Source: Isoetes taiwanensis (lineage: Eukaryota > Streptophyta > Lycopodiopsida > Isoetales > Isoetaceae). Taken from it: a stretch of DNA of 64,000 nucleotides. The stretch is from contig JAJEKV010000013.1 in the NCBI GenBank assembly GCA_021234155.1, positions 11,804,669 to 11,868,668 on the forward strand, in the 5' to 3' direction. The translations under genes were made by a program, and so were the position numbers. The notes under the pieces are model-generated. The model was not told the DNA's origin. It did not search any database and saw nothing but the letters and a program-made list of their open reading frames with translations. This document shows, one piece after another, positions 34,177 to 45,633 of the stretch. Positions within the stretch are counted from its first letter, which is position 1. Each line of letters begins with the position of its first letter.

Positions 34177-36230
34177 GTACCTACTGCAAACAATAGAGTC
34201 ATTGTCAGAGATTGCAACAAGAAAAGACACCTTAGGAACTCTAAGGAAAAGCGGAAAGCTAAGATAGTACATTGTACCTTTTTATCCAAATCCATGGAAA
34301 GATTCTCTATCAGAAATGTGTTCTTAAATACTTTACAGAAAACAATACCAAGCACAGGTGAGGAACTTCTAGAAAATACCATTTTTGGATGGAGGTATGT
34401 TGAGCAAATTAAGGACAAGGTTTATAAACCTTACAATATCTTTGCAGATGGAAGTTGCAACAAATGTCCGTGTCAAAATCCTAGTCTAGAAAGATTTCTG
34501 GATAAAAGAATTGGTCACATTAGGACCACAGACCTGCAAATTATTCATTGCAAAAAATTGAGGGATGCCTTTGCCATGGGACTGAACCATATTCCAGATT
34601 GTAGCTTCACCATTGAACAGTTTATGGAAGAGTTCACTAAAACAGTTGACCAATTTTTTATGGTCCATTATTATAACCTACTCCATATTGAAGAGGAAGG
34701 AATTAGATACATAAAAAGTCTGATTCTAAAAGAAGCGCATATAAGACCAACCTGCCTAAAAAGAGATTTCTATGGAATGATGCAGGGGTTAAAAAGAATG
34801 TACAATGGCTAAATGAGAACCTGTACATTGTTGGGCTTGATAAAGCAGGAAATAATGCATCATTTATATGCCAAAAACATATTAGAGAAATGGCAATAAA
34901 CAGGCTAAACAGCCGAGATTTTGAGAAAATGCACTGCAGTGAGGAAACTATCAAGAATGAGTGTATTTCGGGAATTCAAATGGCTATTGGTACCACGGAA
35001 AATTACATTGATAAATTACCATATTTATTAGGGATGTACAAAGCACATAAAGCGGAATATCGATGGATAACTAATGCACATGAGACTACCTTCACCCAAG
35101 TGGCTGACTTAGTAACAAGTGTTCTTAGCAAATGCATAGAGATATGGCCTGAAGTAAGCCAATGGAACACAGCTGAAATAAGAATATGGCTGCCCAATAA
35201 AGTCAATTCAAGTTGGATGGTAAATTCTTCTTATGATGTGGTCCTGAACCTTCCAAATAAGGTGAACAATGTCTTCTCAGCTGACATCATGAAATGCTAC
35301 GAAAATATCCCAATCTTCGGTAAAGATGGCATAATTGAATTAATAAGTGATGTAGTGGATCTAGTCTGGGATTATAAATTACACATGACACCAAGAGAAA
35401 ATATGTACAGCAAAAGAAAGCATGATGGCTACAAAACAAAATGGAAAAAATTAGATGAAGAAAGAGCAAAAAGCAGAATACTGATAACTAGGGATTTCTT
35501 CAAAAAAGTCAATGAATGGCTTCTAAGCCATTGCTATTTAAAAATGGGACAGGAAATTTGGAGACAAAGAAAAGGTATACCAATGGGATTTGCGTGCAGC
35601 CCTGCGTGGTACAATTTATACCTAGCATGGTATGAGCTCCAGTTCATAAAAAAACTGGCACATATGAACAGATTAAAAGAGATCCCGAGATTCCAGTTCG
35701 CAACAAGGTATATAGATGATCTTAACATTATAAATGGAGGAGACCTGCAGGAGTTCTTTGATAAAAAGTCTGAATGCACAATATACAACATGGAGCATAT
35801 GGAAATCAAAGACGAAACAATATATGGTAAACCACTGCAAGATGGTAAAAGATGAGGACAACAGGTAAATTTCTTAAACATCACTATTAGTGTGATGGAT
35901 AAACATGCTGGCTTATACAAATACTCTAGATATGACAAAAGGAATAAATTACCTTTTGAAGTATGCAAGTTCATTAAAGCATGCAGTTGCAGGCCCTATG
36001 GGCAGGCTAGCAAAGTAATTATATCACAGGTCATCCCGTATGTATACGCACACTCGTCAGCAGTTGCAGCAGCTACTGATATACACAAACTCATTCTAAC
36101 TTTCTGTGACAATGGCTTCAACAAAACAAGCATCAACAAGATAGTTCTACAAGCATTGAAGAATAACAGATTCCCAGGGCTCCCGTATGATATTGGAGAC
36201 CTAACAAGAATGCTGCTTAAAAAACTGTAA
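34177..36230 (+). pseudogene. Penelope-like reverse transcriptase (ORF2), one frameshift and one in-frame TGA
   Basis: The open frame begins after a stop at 34174 with a basic leader. The first ATG is 34294. Segment 1 (to 34812) has CNKCPC and GHIRTTDLQIIHCKKLRDAF, a pre-RT block I associate with a Penelope-like RT family seen widely in animals. A frame change near 34760 leads to segment 2 (to 35855): LDKAGNNASFICQKH, LPYLLGMYKAHKAEYRWI, ADIMKCYENIP (catalytic D), KGIPMGFACSPAWYN and RYIDDLNIING (catalytic DD). A TGA at 35853-35855 interrupts the frame. Immediately after it, QVNFLNITISV and YSRYDKRNKLPF continue the family in the same frame to 36230. No GIY-YIG nuclease follows. Family placement is from memory of motifs. 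Confidence 0.75.
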
Positions 36231-36277
36231 GTATCATTTTTGATAAATTCAATAAGAGTAGATTCATGACGGTAAGG

Positions 36278-36380
36278 GTAGGGCCCCTGTGTTACAACAG
36301 GGCCCTACTCTCCCTGATGTAACAAAAATTTGCTAATATAATAGGGGTCCCCTGAACTGTGGAAGGAGGTAGGATTTTTT
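36278..36380 (+). other. 3' tail of family B: hairpin, GGAGGTAGGA, T6
   Basis: GTAGGGCCC...GGGCCCTAC (36278-36308) forms a hairpin of 9 bp plus 2 bp around a short loop, with one bulged C. CTCTCCCTGATGTAAC follows, then GGAGGTAGGA and T6. Family E has the same layout with a different stem sequence that still pairs, which argues for an RNA-level role such as RT recognition. Confidence 0.65.
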
Positions 36381-36964
36381 ATTTATACTTGCTGGATGAT
36401 GTAAATACACCATTTAGGACCATACTCTAGATAAAGTATCAATGAGATCTCTGTCCTTTTAAGACCATAAGGCCAAGTGTTGACTAGGGCCAATGAACTT
36501 ATAAGTCCTCCTCGCCAGGGAATCAATCTTAATCAATTCATGGATTCTATAAGCCCATCTATCTTGGGTATGAATATGATTCCTAATTAATCCAAGGGCC
36601 GTATAAGATCTTAATACCTTGCTAGATGATGTAAATACAACATGTAGGTTGGTTAATAAATTAAATATGATATATGATGAATTAAAAAATGTTTGTACCC
36701 ATCCGTAAGGAAAAAACAAAGGTAAAAACGAATCAGATTTTAGGGCAGGGAAGAGCAAACGCTCGCAATGCATGGCCATATCAGATCAAATGGGTATGAC
36801 ATGGATCGGAAGGAATGAACCGGCAGCATGCAGCTGGCAAATAGAAGGTATGACCTAAACAAGGTTTTCAGTATTTATCTAGCATCAGCAAGTTAAGAAA
36901 TCATTCTCTGTTTACGCTGCTATATGGCTGCCGGAATGATAGACTAGAAGTAATCGCATGCTTC

Positions 36965-37294
36965 ATGGGCAGACGGAAAGGTGGTTTTAACAAATCCACC
37001 ATGGAAAAAATGGAGTTAGAAAAGAAAAAGGCTGCTAAGAGGAAAAATATGTATGACTATCACAAACCTGTTGGTAGCATTGAAGGCAATACAAGCACCA
37101 GGGCAAAAATCACGGAGAATGATGAGAAGGGCCAAAATCTTGAAGATGCAGGCACTGCCAAGAAAAATACTGCTGAGGCTACTATAGGGGCAATAAGTAA
37201 TGAAGAAATGATAATCAGTTACTCAGCCATGGGCGATCTTACTGGCAAAATAGTGGACGAAAAACTCATAACAAGCCAAGATAACCAGGTTTGA
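36965..37294 (+). CDS. Family B ORF0, 109 codons, basic; probable first coding exon
   Basis: Begins MGRRKGGFNKSTMEKMELEK and KKAAKRKNMYDYHKP, a strongly basic N-terminus, then turns acidic and polar. No known family was recognised. The last codons read AAC CAG GTT TGA. A donor at CAG|GTTTGA (37288/37289) would end the exon in phase 0, and the acceptor TATGCAG|GAC at 32257/32258 of B1 also gives phase 0. ORF0 and ORF1 would then be one protein of about 627 residues. The implied intron would contain the conserved structured block. This joins two physical copies, so it is inference. Confidence 0.5.
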   Translation: MGRRKGGFNKSTMEKMELEKKKAAKRKNMYDYHKPVGSIEGNTSTRAKITENDEKGQNLEDAGTAKKNTAEATIGAISNEEMIISYSAMGDLTGKIVDEKLITSQDNQV

Positions 37295-37440
37295 TTTGAC
37301 ATTATTAATGCTTTTTTCACTTAAAGTAGTAAGGGGAATATGGTACTAGAAAATTTAAAGCAGGATGCAGCATAAAATAAAATAAGATATAAGACAGATC
37401 TGGGAAGGCAGTGGTACCTGGGATGTCATAACCTGCTTTC

Positions 37441-37738
37441 AGGAACTACATAGGAAACAAGAAGGTAAAGATGATAAATATAATGATTAATGTTTGTTTG
37501 GGACATGTAATGGCATAAGGTAATATGTCCTGCTGGAATAGATCGGATAAAACTGACATAGATAGGACAGATCTGAGAGGATCATGAGACCAAGAATTGC
37601 ATAACTTTAATGCTTTCATAGACTACACAAGGAATAAGAAGGCAATGATGGTAAATATAATGAGTAATGTTTGTTTGGGACTTATAAGGGCATAAGGTAA
37701 GATGTCCTACTGGAATAGATCAGATAAAACTGACATAG
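37441..37738 (+). repeat. Tandem duplication of about 175 bp in the B 5' region
   Basis: AAGAAGG, AAATATAATGA, TAATGTTTGTTTGGGAC, GGCATAAGGTAA, ATGTCCT and GGAATAGAT.. occur in the same order from about 37458 and again from about 37636. The divergence is moderate. Confidence 0.6.
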
Positions 37739-37818
37739 GTATGAATTTAGGAATATGCCTCTAGCATGAAGGCCTTGCTTAAAACATGTGATGGTACTAA
37801 TTTACTAAAGATGGATGG

Positions 37819-37922
37819 GTGAAGGGCGAAAAGCCAGATAGCCCCAATGCTTACCTGCTAGCAGCTTATGTTATTACCCCAAAAGGCTAATATGCATTTG
37901 TTTTTGCTGCAGGTAACCGGGT
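37819..37922 (+). ncRNA. Conserved structured RNA block, copy B2 (best B copy)
   Basis: GGC-GAAAA-GCC hairpin (37825-37835). TTACCTGC (37851-37858) pairs perfectly over 8 bp with GCAGGTAA (37909-37916). Between them ATGTTATTA pairs with TAATATGCAT (one bulge) around ACCCCAAAAGGC. It sits downstream of ORF0 and upstream of the ORF1-equivalent position. Confidence 0.65.
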
Positions 37923-38542
37923 CTATCTCTCCTACTCTCTCTTTTTTGGACGCTTTCAAGATGCGAGCATGGATAAGTTTGCTTCTGAAGTAGTATAAAA
38001 CAGTGATCATATTTTATTTCTGTTAAAAGATGATACTAAATAATGTGTATGGAACAGATTATGATTTTATATGTAAGATCTTTTGCAAATTTGCTGACTT
38101 TTGCAATATACCCGTTAATTTAAATCAATAATATAGTAGCATTTCAGAAAATTGAATGATTTTTTGACATTTGTTCATAATGCATGAGGTAAAATGCGGT
38201 ATATGCAGTTTACAGTTTAAGAAAATAGTAGATCATAATGTTTGTCAATACATGGGCTATTATAAGCTAAAATACATCTTCATACTTGGGAAATGAAGGA
38301 TAACTATAGATGACTGCATGATAGATAAAAGCTAGTAAGATAGAAAAAAATCACTATAATGAATTGAACAGTATTACTTGATGGTATGATTATTTTTGTG
38401 GAAAACATGAATTTATTCAGATCAAGGCCTACTAAAAGAAGGCACCTATCTTTTAGTAGGACTGCCAATTGTGTGATTAATTTCCCAAACGGGATTAGTA
38501 TCACTTAAGTCTAAATGGTCTTAGGACTAGACTAGGCTTCAA

Positions 38543-38545
<3 letters not shown>

Positions 38546-38580
<35 letters not shown>
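38546..38580 (+). repeat. T-run of 35 at the B2/C junction
   Basis: Uninterrupted T-run separating the truncated B2 from the first base of family C. The length may be imprecise for technical reasons. Confidence 0.7.
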
Positions 38581-38581
<1 letters not shown>

Positions 38582-38958
38582 AACTAGATGTAAAACTGTA
38601 GTTTATATTCCTGAACTCGTAATGTTTTCGCTCGAAGACCACCACTCCAAGACCACAGAAAGCAAGGCATTACACCCTGCAAACAAATGAGGCAGCGGTG
38701 CCAGACGAGGCATCCTTAGTGGTGAAGCCATGGAAATTACCAAGGTAATGCTGCTTTGACACGAATTGCGTTGTCTATCTACATTTTGACAATTCCGTTA
38801 GGTAATAATGGTAAAAGAGGGCATAATTTGAGCCAAATATGAATTATGGTAGGGTAACAACACTACAAGGTTTCACTTCAAACTGTGTGTAATAATATTC
38901 TATATGTTAGGGATAGCATAACTACAAGGTTTCACTTTACACTGTGTATAATAATATT

Positions 38959-39452
38959 CCCCCTTAAACAACACATAACTACCATTGACATTACTTTACA
39001 CAACCATTGGGTCCAACACATTTAAATTAAAAACCCCATTAAACCCCCTTTGGTTTGGGTGCATATTCACACGGGGGGTGACTCCGGGCAACGAGAGCTG
39101 TTGGATAGGCATATTCACCCCTTATTCCTTTACACCGTACGTAAAGTTCCTCGTTTATGGGGTATGCAAGTACAAAATTTGCTGTATTGTATAACAAGAT
39201 TCGCAAAATACTATAAGATTTCGCGGAATACTATATGGCGCTGATTTTGTAATGCGCAAAATACAATTATGAGGGCTCTCGCCGCCTCTACGCCACCCCC
39301 GTGTGAATATGCACCCAAACCAAAGGGGGTTTAAGGGGGATTTTAATTTAAATGTGTTGGACCCAATGGTTGTGTTAATTAATGTCAATGGTAGTTATGT
39401 GTTGTTTGTTAATGTCAATGGTTGTTATGTATTGGTTGTTATGTGTTGGGGG
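38959..39452. mobile_element. MITE-like foldback nested in C (about 494 bp)
   Basis: Ends CCCCC...GGGGG with arms of about 110 bp in inverted orientation. The left arm contains ACACATAACTACCATTGACA and CCTTTGGTTTGGGTGCATA; their reverse complements follow in reverse order from 39305 to 39410. The same peptide-like frame therefore appears on both strands, which is a repeat artefact rather than a gene. No transposase was seen. A related, internally deleted copy is at 63059-63445, and a right half is at 60042-60260. Confidence 0.75.
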
Positions 39453-40734
39453 ATTTAATTTTTATATGTTGGATGTTAATGGTTTGTATGTTGGATGTTA
39501 ATGGTTGGGCTATTGGGCTACTTTGGGAACCGTTTTCCCTTTAGGAATTTTTCTTAATGGTTTTGGGCATGTAAAACCATAGTAGATAAAGGCAGGCAAA
39601 AGCATGTTTTCATTTCCCGCTCTTAATACAGCTAAGCTATGGTGGATGTCTCCGATATTCTAGAGCTCCACGCAAAAAGATGGGGCGCCCATTGTGCCGA
39701 GCTATTGGCAAATACTTTTTGAAGCCAAAAATATTGTTTGTTTAATAGCTATGATTTTTTTTAAAAGAAAAGCAGGATCGTAACTGAGTATCTCACCATC
39801 ATCCAAAAGCTCTTAACAGGAAATTGCCGGATCTGAACTAGTCTATTGAGAAATCTAGGTGGATACATGGATTTGATGCTGGCGGATGCTGCTTATGTAT
39901 TTTCTGGCAGATATTTGCTTTTGAGAGTGCAAGAGATGATTTGCAGAGAATCAGGGTTTCGTGGCCCTAATAAAGCATGGCCTAGACTGCTTTGCATAGC
40001 ACTGGCTTGCTCTTAGGCATTCACACAATGCCAGTACCTAGATATGGTGGCATGTTGCTTTGAAATGCCAAAGAAACCATGTTATGTGTCTATTAGGATG
40101 AGCATACGACTGATAGGACGCTCGGTGCTCTGTCCCAGAGTGATCTTCCAACAAAGAAATACAAATGATACTGTTGTTGCAGGACCAAGGGATGACGATT
40201 CAAAAATAGGCGCAGGTTGCGATGTGCTTCTAATCAGGTTTGGTCATTTAGATTTCTATGAGCTCATTCTAAGATCATGCTCTACAAAGTTAGATAACTT
40301 ATGAAGCAGATGAGTAACATAATCGAAAATATAGACCTGATGTTTCTTATTCCGAAATTATTTACTTGATAGTATGTGTCTGTTGCTGCTACAGCTTTGT
40401 GGCTTAAGACATATGCTGGGATAAGAATTCACCACTTTATGTAATATTGGTTATTAGTTCGCCAAATGAAATTGATGCTATCTGATGGATATGCCATAGA
40501 CTTGTTGTGCTACAATGCTTATGGCAAGGCTATGCATAAGTTGTTTAAAGCAGCAAGGTTTTATGCCACTTTACAGAACTTTGTTCGTATTAATTTATGA
40601 AAGATCTTTAAGCTTTTACATGGTTTGCTGCTACATTGCATACTTTGTTCATTAATTTTTTTTTTTTTTAAGGATCATTAGTTATTTTCCATTTTCCTTT
40701 CTTGTAATTGTCACCTTGGGCAAAAGGATACAAT

Positions 40735-40835
40735 TGGTGATCAGTGATAAACTGAGAGACCCAATGTACCTTTTGGCCCTTGCACAATTACCATTATCAT
40801 GCTAATTGTGTATTGATTGGCTGCAGGTACGGGTT
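40735..40835 (+). ncRNA. Conserved structured RNA block, copy C1
   Basis: CAGT-GATAA-ACTG hairpin (40742-40754): same pentaloop as A and E, unrelated stem. GTACCT (40766-40771) pairs with AGGTAC (40825-40830), a compensatory G-C for U-A relative to B and E. CACAATTA (40783-40790) pairs with TAATTGTG (40803-40810). Confidence 0.65.
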
Positions 40836-40868
40836 CTCTCCTCCAATTGTCTTTATTTTGCTTGCTAG

Positions 40869-41036
40869 GTGGTCTGTTACTTGAAAGAGGATGGAATATC
40901 TGGAAATGGAACTCCTAGAGCGAAGGCACTTAGAAGGCTTTGCCATGTGTATGCATGGGTTGATATTATAGATGTCAGACGACAAACAATTACAAACAGA
41001 GATTTGATCCATTATTGGATAGCTAGAACTTGGTGA
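40869..41036 (+). CDS. Small ORF downstream of the block in family C
   Basis: About 55 codons after the acceptor-like TTTTGCTTGCTAG: VVCYLKEDGISGNGTPRAKA, then LRRLCHVYAWVDIIDVRRQT, ending HYWIARTW and a stop. The composition looks protein-like, with a mixed amphipathic helix and a VY.WVDIIDVR core. No ATG is at its start, so it would be a spliced exon. In the second C copy (about 61677-61830) the first 37 codons are the same and then the frame shifts at a CTG/CAG-type difference. The product is not recognised. Confidence 0.35.
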   Translation: MVCYLKEDGISGNGTPRAKALRRLCHVYAWVDIIDVRRQTITNRDLIHYWIARTW

Positions 41037-44000
41037 GATCTATCCGATTATAAGTTCAATATTAAACAATAGTTAGATTTCCAAGATTATATGACAAGTT
41101 TAGATGTGAAAGATTTTATGAAAAGTTTATTTATGCAAGAATATATGATAAGATAGATTATGGCACTTTATACTTAACTCGAGATTTCGTAATGCGGTCA
41201 ATAAGTCGTTATGACAAGGAACATGACAGTCCAGTTTATGTGGTTAAGAAATATAACTTGGCATTTCCGTATGTTTTTTTCGGATCAGTATGTAAAACTG
41301 ATAGAAGGTCTCGCTTGCACATTTGTTTGAGACTCGATCCTTGAAAAATATGGTCAAGTGTACACTGTAATGCAAGAAGTTGATCCGCATAAATGGCTGA
41401 TGTCTTCTTGTGGCAAGTGGCAAGGTTGCATAAGGGTGCAAATTGATGTTATGTTTCGTAACAATAGATTGTTCATGGAATAGTGTTTATCTATATTCAA
41501 GAGACAAGAGTTCTATTGTTGTAGCTCTAATTGTGTCCATTAGGAATTAGGCATAATGGCCTATTTTACTTGGACCTCTCAATGGCTTTTCAAGAGGGAG
41601 TGTTGTAAAATGGTTAGATATTTTTTATAATTGTATGTCAAGGAAAGGTTGGTTATATGATAATATAGATGCCGTGATACCAGAAAGGATGGTACCATCT
41701 AGGACTTAACAGATTCTTGTATGGGCGATAAGAATAGAATATGATTTTATCGTCCACCTGAGACAAACAAGTGGATTGACCAATGTCGATGTTTGTGCTA
41801 GTATAGACTAGTTCAAAGCTTTTTTTTTTTTTAATAAGTAATGATGGCTCTAATGCATCATGACTCTAAGGAATTATTGCTCTGTCTGTAGCTATGTAGT
41901 TATTTACGGCAGGTTGCTTGAACAAGGGTAAAGACCAATGGTTCTATGGCATATATATGACACGAGGGCTTTATGGATGCACATTGATACACTGCTAGGT
42001 GCTCTATCATAAGCTTTAGGAATCTAAGACATTATTGCACTATCATGGGCATGTAACAATGGTTTGACATTGTTTACAGAAATGGAGTATGGGGTGAAAA
42101 CCCATGGTTGCATAATGGTGGTGTTGATCGAAAATGTCCACATATGTACACAAAGAAAACTCGTGGAAAAGAAAAATACAGTGGAAAATAGAAAAACGTG
42201 ATGGTCACGCTTTTTGTATCCCTGAACCTCTACTCTCTACTTGACTGTAACAGAGTTTTATTAGGCAGCTCAGCGGCCACCATACAGTTGGCCTGCAACA
42301 GATTGGGCAACTCTTAGCCATTGATGGATGGTGAGATTTCGATTATGCAAGAACCAGGGTTTAGAAAAATAAAAGGTAAATTATGATCCTGGCCTAATAT
42401 AATGCATTTCTTGAACCCTAATTAGGGTATTCCGAACTTGCCCTTGCGGCATAGAATGCTGGAATATTATGGCATGTCTTGGATGGCGGAGCCACAAATG
42501 CATAGCAAGATGGGTGACCTTCTATAGAACTGTGGCTGCAACGGTGCATAAAGGCTGTGAAAATAGATGTAAATAAGATGGATTTGATGCCCGCTTCTGG
42601 GAGAAGAAGGTAAATACTTCATGGAAAAGATATGCCAATTCCATAAGGCTATCGTGAGCAACAGGATCAAGAGCTATGATAATTTGAATAAAGGGAAAGA
42701 TGCTGGTGACATTAACTGAATCTACTCTCTTTTGCATGTGATAATCCAGGAGAATAATATAGAGATGCCATCCACTATTTCTTTGAGTAAACAAGGCATT
42801 GGAGAGCTTTCGGCAATTTGCAGATCAACATGACCAAAGGCAATTATGCTAGAACAAAGGTCTACTCCCAGGTTTGAATAATTGAATCACTCTATTTGCT
42901 GAATACTTTGTGTGGATATTTTTCTTTATATGATAATAAGGCATGACACTATTCGTATGGAGCTATTCTCTTTTCAACTGGATGTTTACATTAGTCTAAT
43001 GCTACTATAATGAGCCATGGGTTGTGCATTTGTGGCCTATGTGTTTGCTGCAGTAACATGTATTTGCTCCTTCTTCCAGCATGCCTTCATTTCATGATTG
43101 CACTGAATGAGCACAGAAAAGCCTGAGGTCTTAAAAGATAATCGGGATAATTATAGCATAAGAATTCTGGTTTAGAAATGGTATCCTTTTAAGCACCCTG
43201 TACACAGGGATACAAGGCTACTGTAAAGCAATGGAGATATGAAAAACTAAAAAGATGGATTGAACTTAGGACTGATGTTAATGGGACTAGCATGCACTTG
43301 TCCATACACCTAGGTTGTCTATAATGTGCAGATTTGAGTAGACATATATGAGTTTTAACAGTTATGTTCACATTCTCCAGATGGTAGAAAGCTTAATTTC
43401 TAAGTCTGCCAACTAATGCATGATATTTAAGCGTGAGACAGAGCAGCATACACGAGTTGTGGCCATGTTCCTATTAGATCTAAAATTTGGTTAAAACTTA
43501 TTAAGAGAACTGCTGTGAGTCTTGAACTATGCAGTGTGGACTATTGTGCAGGTGGTATAGCTTAAAGGACAGAGTGTTGATGCTTAATTAAACACGATCT
43601 ATGCATTATATAGTTTAAAATTCAATAGTTACATTGTTTACGCACTGCTACAGAGTAAACGAATTAATATTTTATGGATTCTAGATATAGATAGCTTAAT
43701 AGCCATGCAGGCAAACGAGTGCTACAGATTCAATAGGGAATAGTGTACGAAAATCTTGAGGTGGGTTTCCAGTTGTAAAATGGACCCGAAACTGAATAAA
43801 AGAGTTCTACACAGCAGATTTTTCTCTTTCATCCAGTAGGCTTTCAAGTTGGGCACTTGAATTGTGGCATGGTGAGCAATGAAGCGGTTCGATGCCATTC
43901 GCAAAAATTCTGAGTTGGAAGAAAATAAGCTGAACTCTTCAATATTTTTGCACGAAAATTCTAGATCCAGATTGGGTTCTTGCTCTATTTGACATTTTGC

Positions 44001-44460
44001 ATATCCAAAGGGTGCAAAGCCTGCCTAGGATGTTTTTACAGGAATATGCTCACTGGCTGATGCTCTTTTAATGCTAAAGGGCTTTTAACAGAAACACTGA
44101 TTGGCCACTTTAGTTTGGGGGGTTACAATTTGGAATTCTTTTGGGTATGATATTCTTTGATAATAATTTTGTATCTGAGAGCAGCATCAAAAAATGGACT
44201 TCCAGACCTTCTCATATATGTGAAAATGATCCCTTTATTGCATGCATGCTTATAATAGAGGAGACCTCGTGACAATTGCGGGTAGGAAGAATGAAGCTTC
44301 TAGACCTTGTCATAAGTCTGGTGGAGAAGCATTTAATAATAATAATTTCTAAGCTTGCATAACCGATAAAAGTTGCATGTAGGCTAATCTTTTAGGGCGA
44401 GTAATTTACACACTCTTTGCCCGATAAATTGTATCTATTGTGTTTGTGTTAACATGCAAG

Positions 44461-44570
44461 GTGAAGGGCGATAAGCCCAAGGAATCAAGTAGCTTACCCG
44501 TTAGTGACTTAGGCTCTTACCCTTCTTAGGCTAACCGTCCTCTGGGTTTCTTTGCAGTAACGGGATTTCT
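44461..44570 (+). ncRNA. Conserved structured RNA block, copy E1
   Basis: GGGC-GATAA-GCCC hairpin (44466-44478). CCCGTTA (44497-44503) pairs perfectly with TAACGGG (44558-44564). TAGCTT can pair with AGGCTA, and GAAGGG with CCCTTC, as alternatives. Confidence 0.65.
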
Positions 44571-45633
44571 TGTTCTATGTGTGTTTTCCCATGTATTCAT
44601 GTTGGAAAAGCTACAAGACATGGTGGCATTGCAGATATAGTTTTGACATGTCTATTGAGCTCTATGGTGTTGAAAGACAAGGGAAACTCTAAACTTTAAT
44701 TTTGATCTTATACTGTTCTAGAGTCAATGATGAACTCTTTTAAAGGTAAAAATAATGTATTGAACAAAAACATTAATGAGATTGACGAAAGGAAATTCTT
44801 ATTTGTTAATAGAATCTGGTAATATCATCTGCTTTAGTAAATGTTAACCATTTTTAAGGCTTAAGTCAAATTTACACCTGTTTTGGCTTAAGGCTGCATA
44901 TTGTACTGAAGTGGTCTTTGCAAAAGTCCATGGATGGAAAAAGTCTGTTTGAACAGATTTTAAAAGGTTTTTTTTTTTTTTTTCGGTTCCCTAGTTATAC
45001 TAGGGGGCCTTAAAATGGTTAAAATTCAGGTGTATACAATTTCTTACTAATACATTTTGGATCTTTATAGGAACCGGCATAGGCTGGAAATGACGATTCT
45101 ATATTTTCGATCAACGGACAATTACGCACTAAGACCGCCAATGTGGACCTAATAATCAATGCTGGATTATCAATGACTTATTGTGAAGCATATTGTATTT
45201 GAATAGTGTTATTCAATGCAACCGCACCAAGGCCTTTTTGTAACGTTTATACATGGTGAGATTGGACATGTTTTGTCAAGAAGAATGTCATATGAAATAA
45301 AGCGCCATTGGGCTTATGAATTTTATGAATTGCCATTGGGCTATTGCGCACCATACTAGCGAGCTTTGAGGTAATCCTCTCCTAGATTTTGCCTTATATC
45401 TATTCTCACTCAAATGCTTCCCTGTTATTGTATACAATAAAGAAGATTATGATCAAGTTTTCAAAATGTAATGTAGATTATATTTTTGGAACTTATATGG
45501 GGTAATGCAGGGCATTGGCATGATTAGTACTCTTACCAAGCGGTATTTCTTACTCATTTTATTGGTGAACTTGCTTGCCAGTTGGCTCGTTAAAGAATAA
45601 TAATTACTTGTACAATTAGGCAATATAGGTAGG

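Larger units (their letters stand above)
31291..36380 (+). mobile_element. Family B unit 1: RT-encoding Penelope-like retroelement
   Basis: Starts TACTTGCTGG after a T-run and ends with a strong 3' hairpin, GGAGGTAGGA and T6 (36375-36380), after which another B copy starts. It holds ORF1 (32252-33817) and the RT gene (34177-36230). Compared with B2 it lacks about 1.3 kb near the 5' end, where B2 has ORF0. Partial direct repetition of the 5' region on both sides (31351-32155 and 37741-38545) resembles the pseudo-LTR arrangement of Penelope-like elements. The RT is interrupted, so this copy is probably dead unless the breaks are base-call errors. Confidence 0.75.
36386..38545 (+). mobile_element. 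Family B unit 2: 5' part only, with ORF0
   Basis: Starts TACTTGCTGG like B1. From 36431 to 37740 it has sequence absent from B1, including ORF0. From 37741 it matches B1 31351-32155 and stops at GGCTTCAAGCC, where B1 has a short T-run (GGCATTTTTT). Here a 35-bp T-run follows and family C begins. A degenerate second copy of the start (TTGCTAGATGATGTAAATAC) lies at about 36619. Either B1 lost this segment or B2 gained it; the in-phase ORF0/ORF1 splice favours loss from B1. Confidence 0.7.
38581..41832 (+). mobile_element. Family C unit 1 (about 3.25 kb)
   Basis: Starts GAACTAGATGTAAAAC after a T-run and ends ACTAGTTCAAAGC plus T13, where unit E1 starts. A foldback element (38959-39452) is nested inside. 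The conserved structured block is at 40735-40835. A small coherent ORF follows the block at 40869-41036. Near the 3' end GGGCGATAA and TTATCGTCC (41724-41755) form a 9-bp hairpin in the place where other families have their tail hairpin. Parts recur at 60042-63485. Confidence 0.7.

Noticed and set aside
38985-39388. Similar 69-77-codon frames on both strands
   Set aside because: They are the two inverted arms of the foldback element read from either side, not genes.
42415-42428. Telomere-like CCCTAATTAGGG palindrome in every E unit
   Set aside because: It contains one CCCTAA and one TTAGGG only, with no tandem run, so it is not evidence for telomere association.
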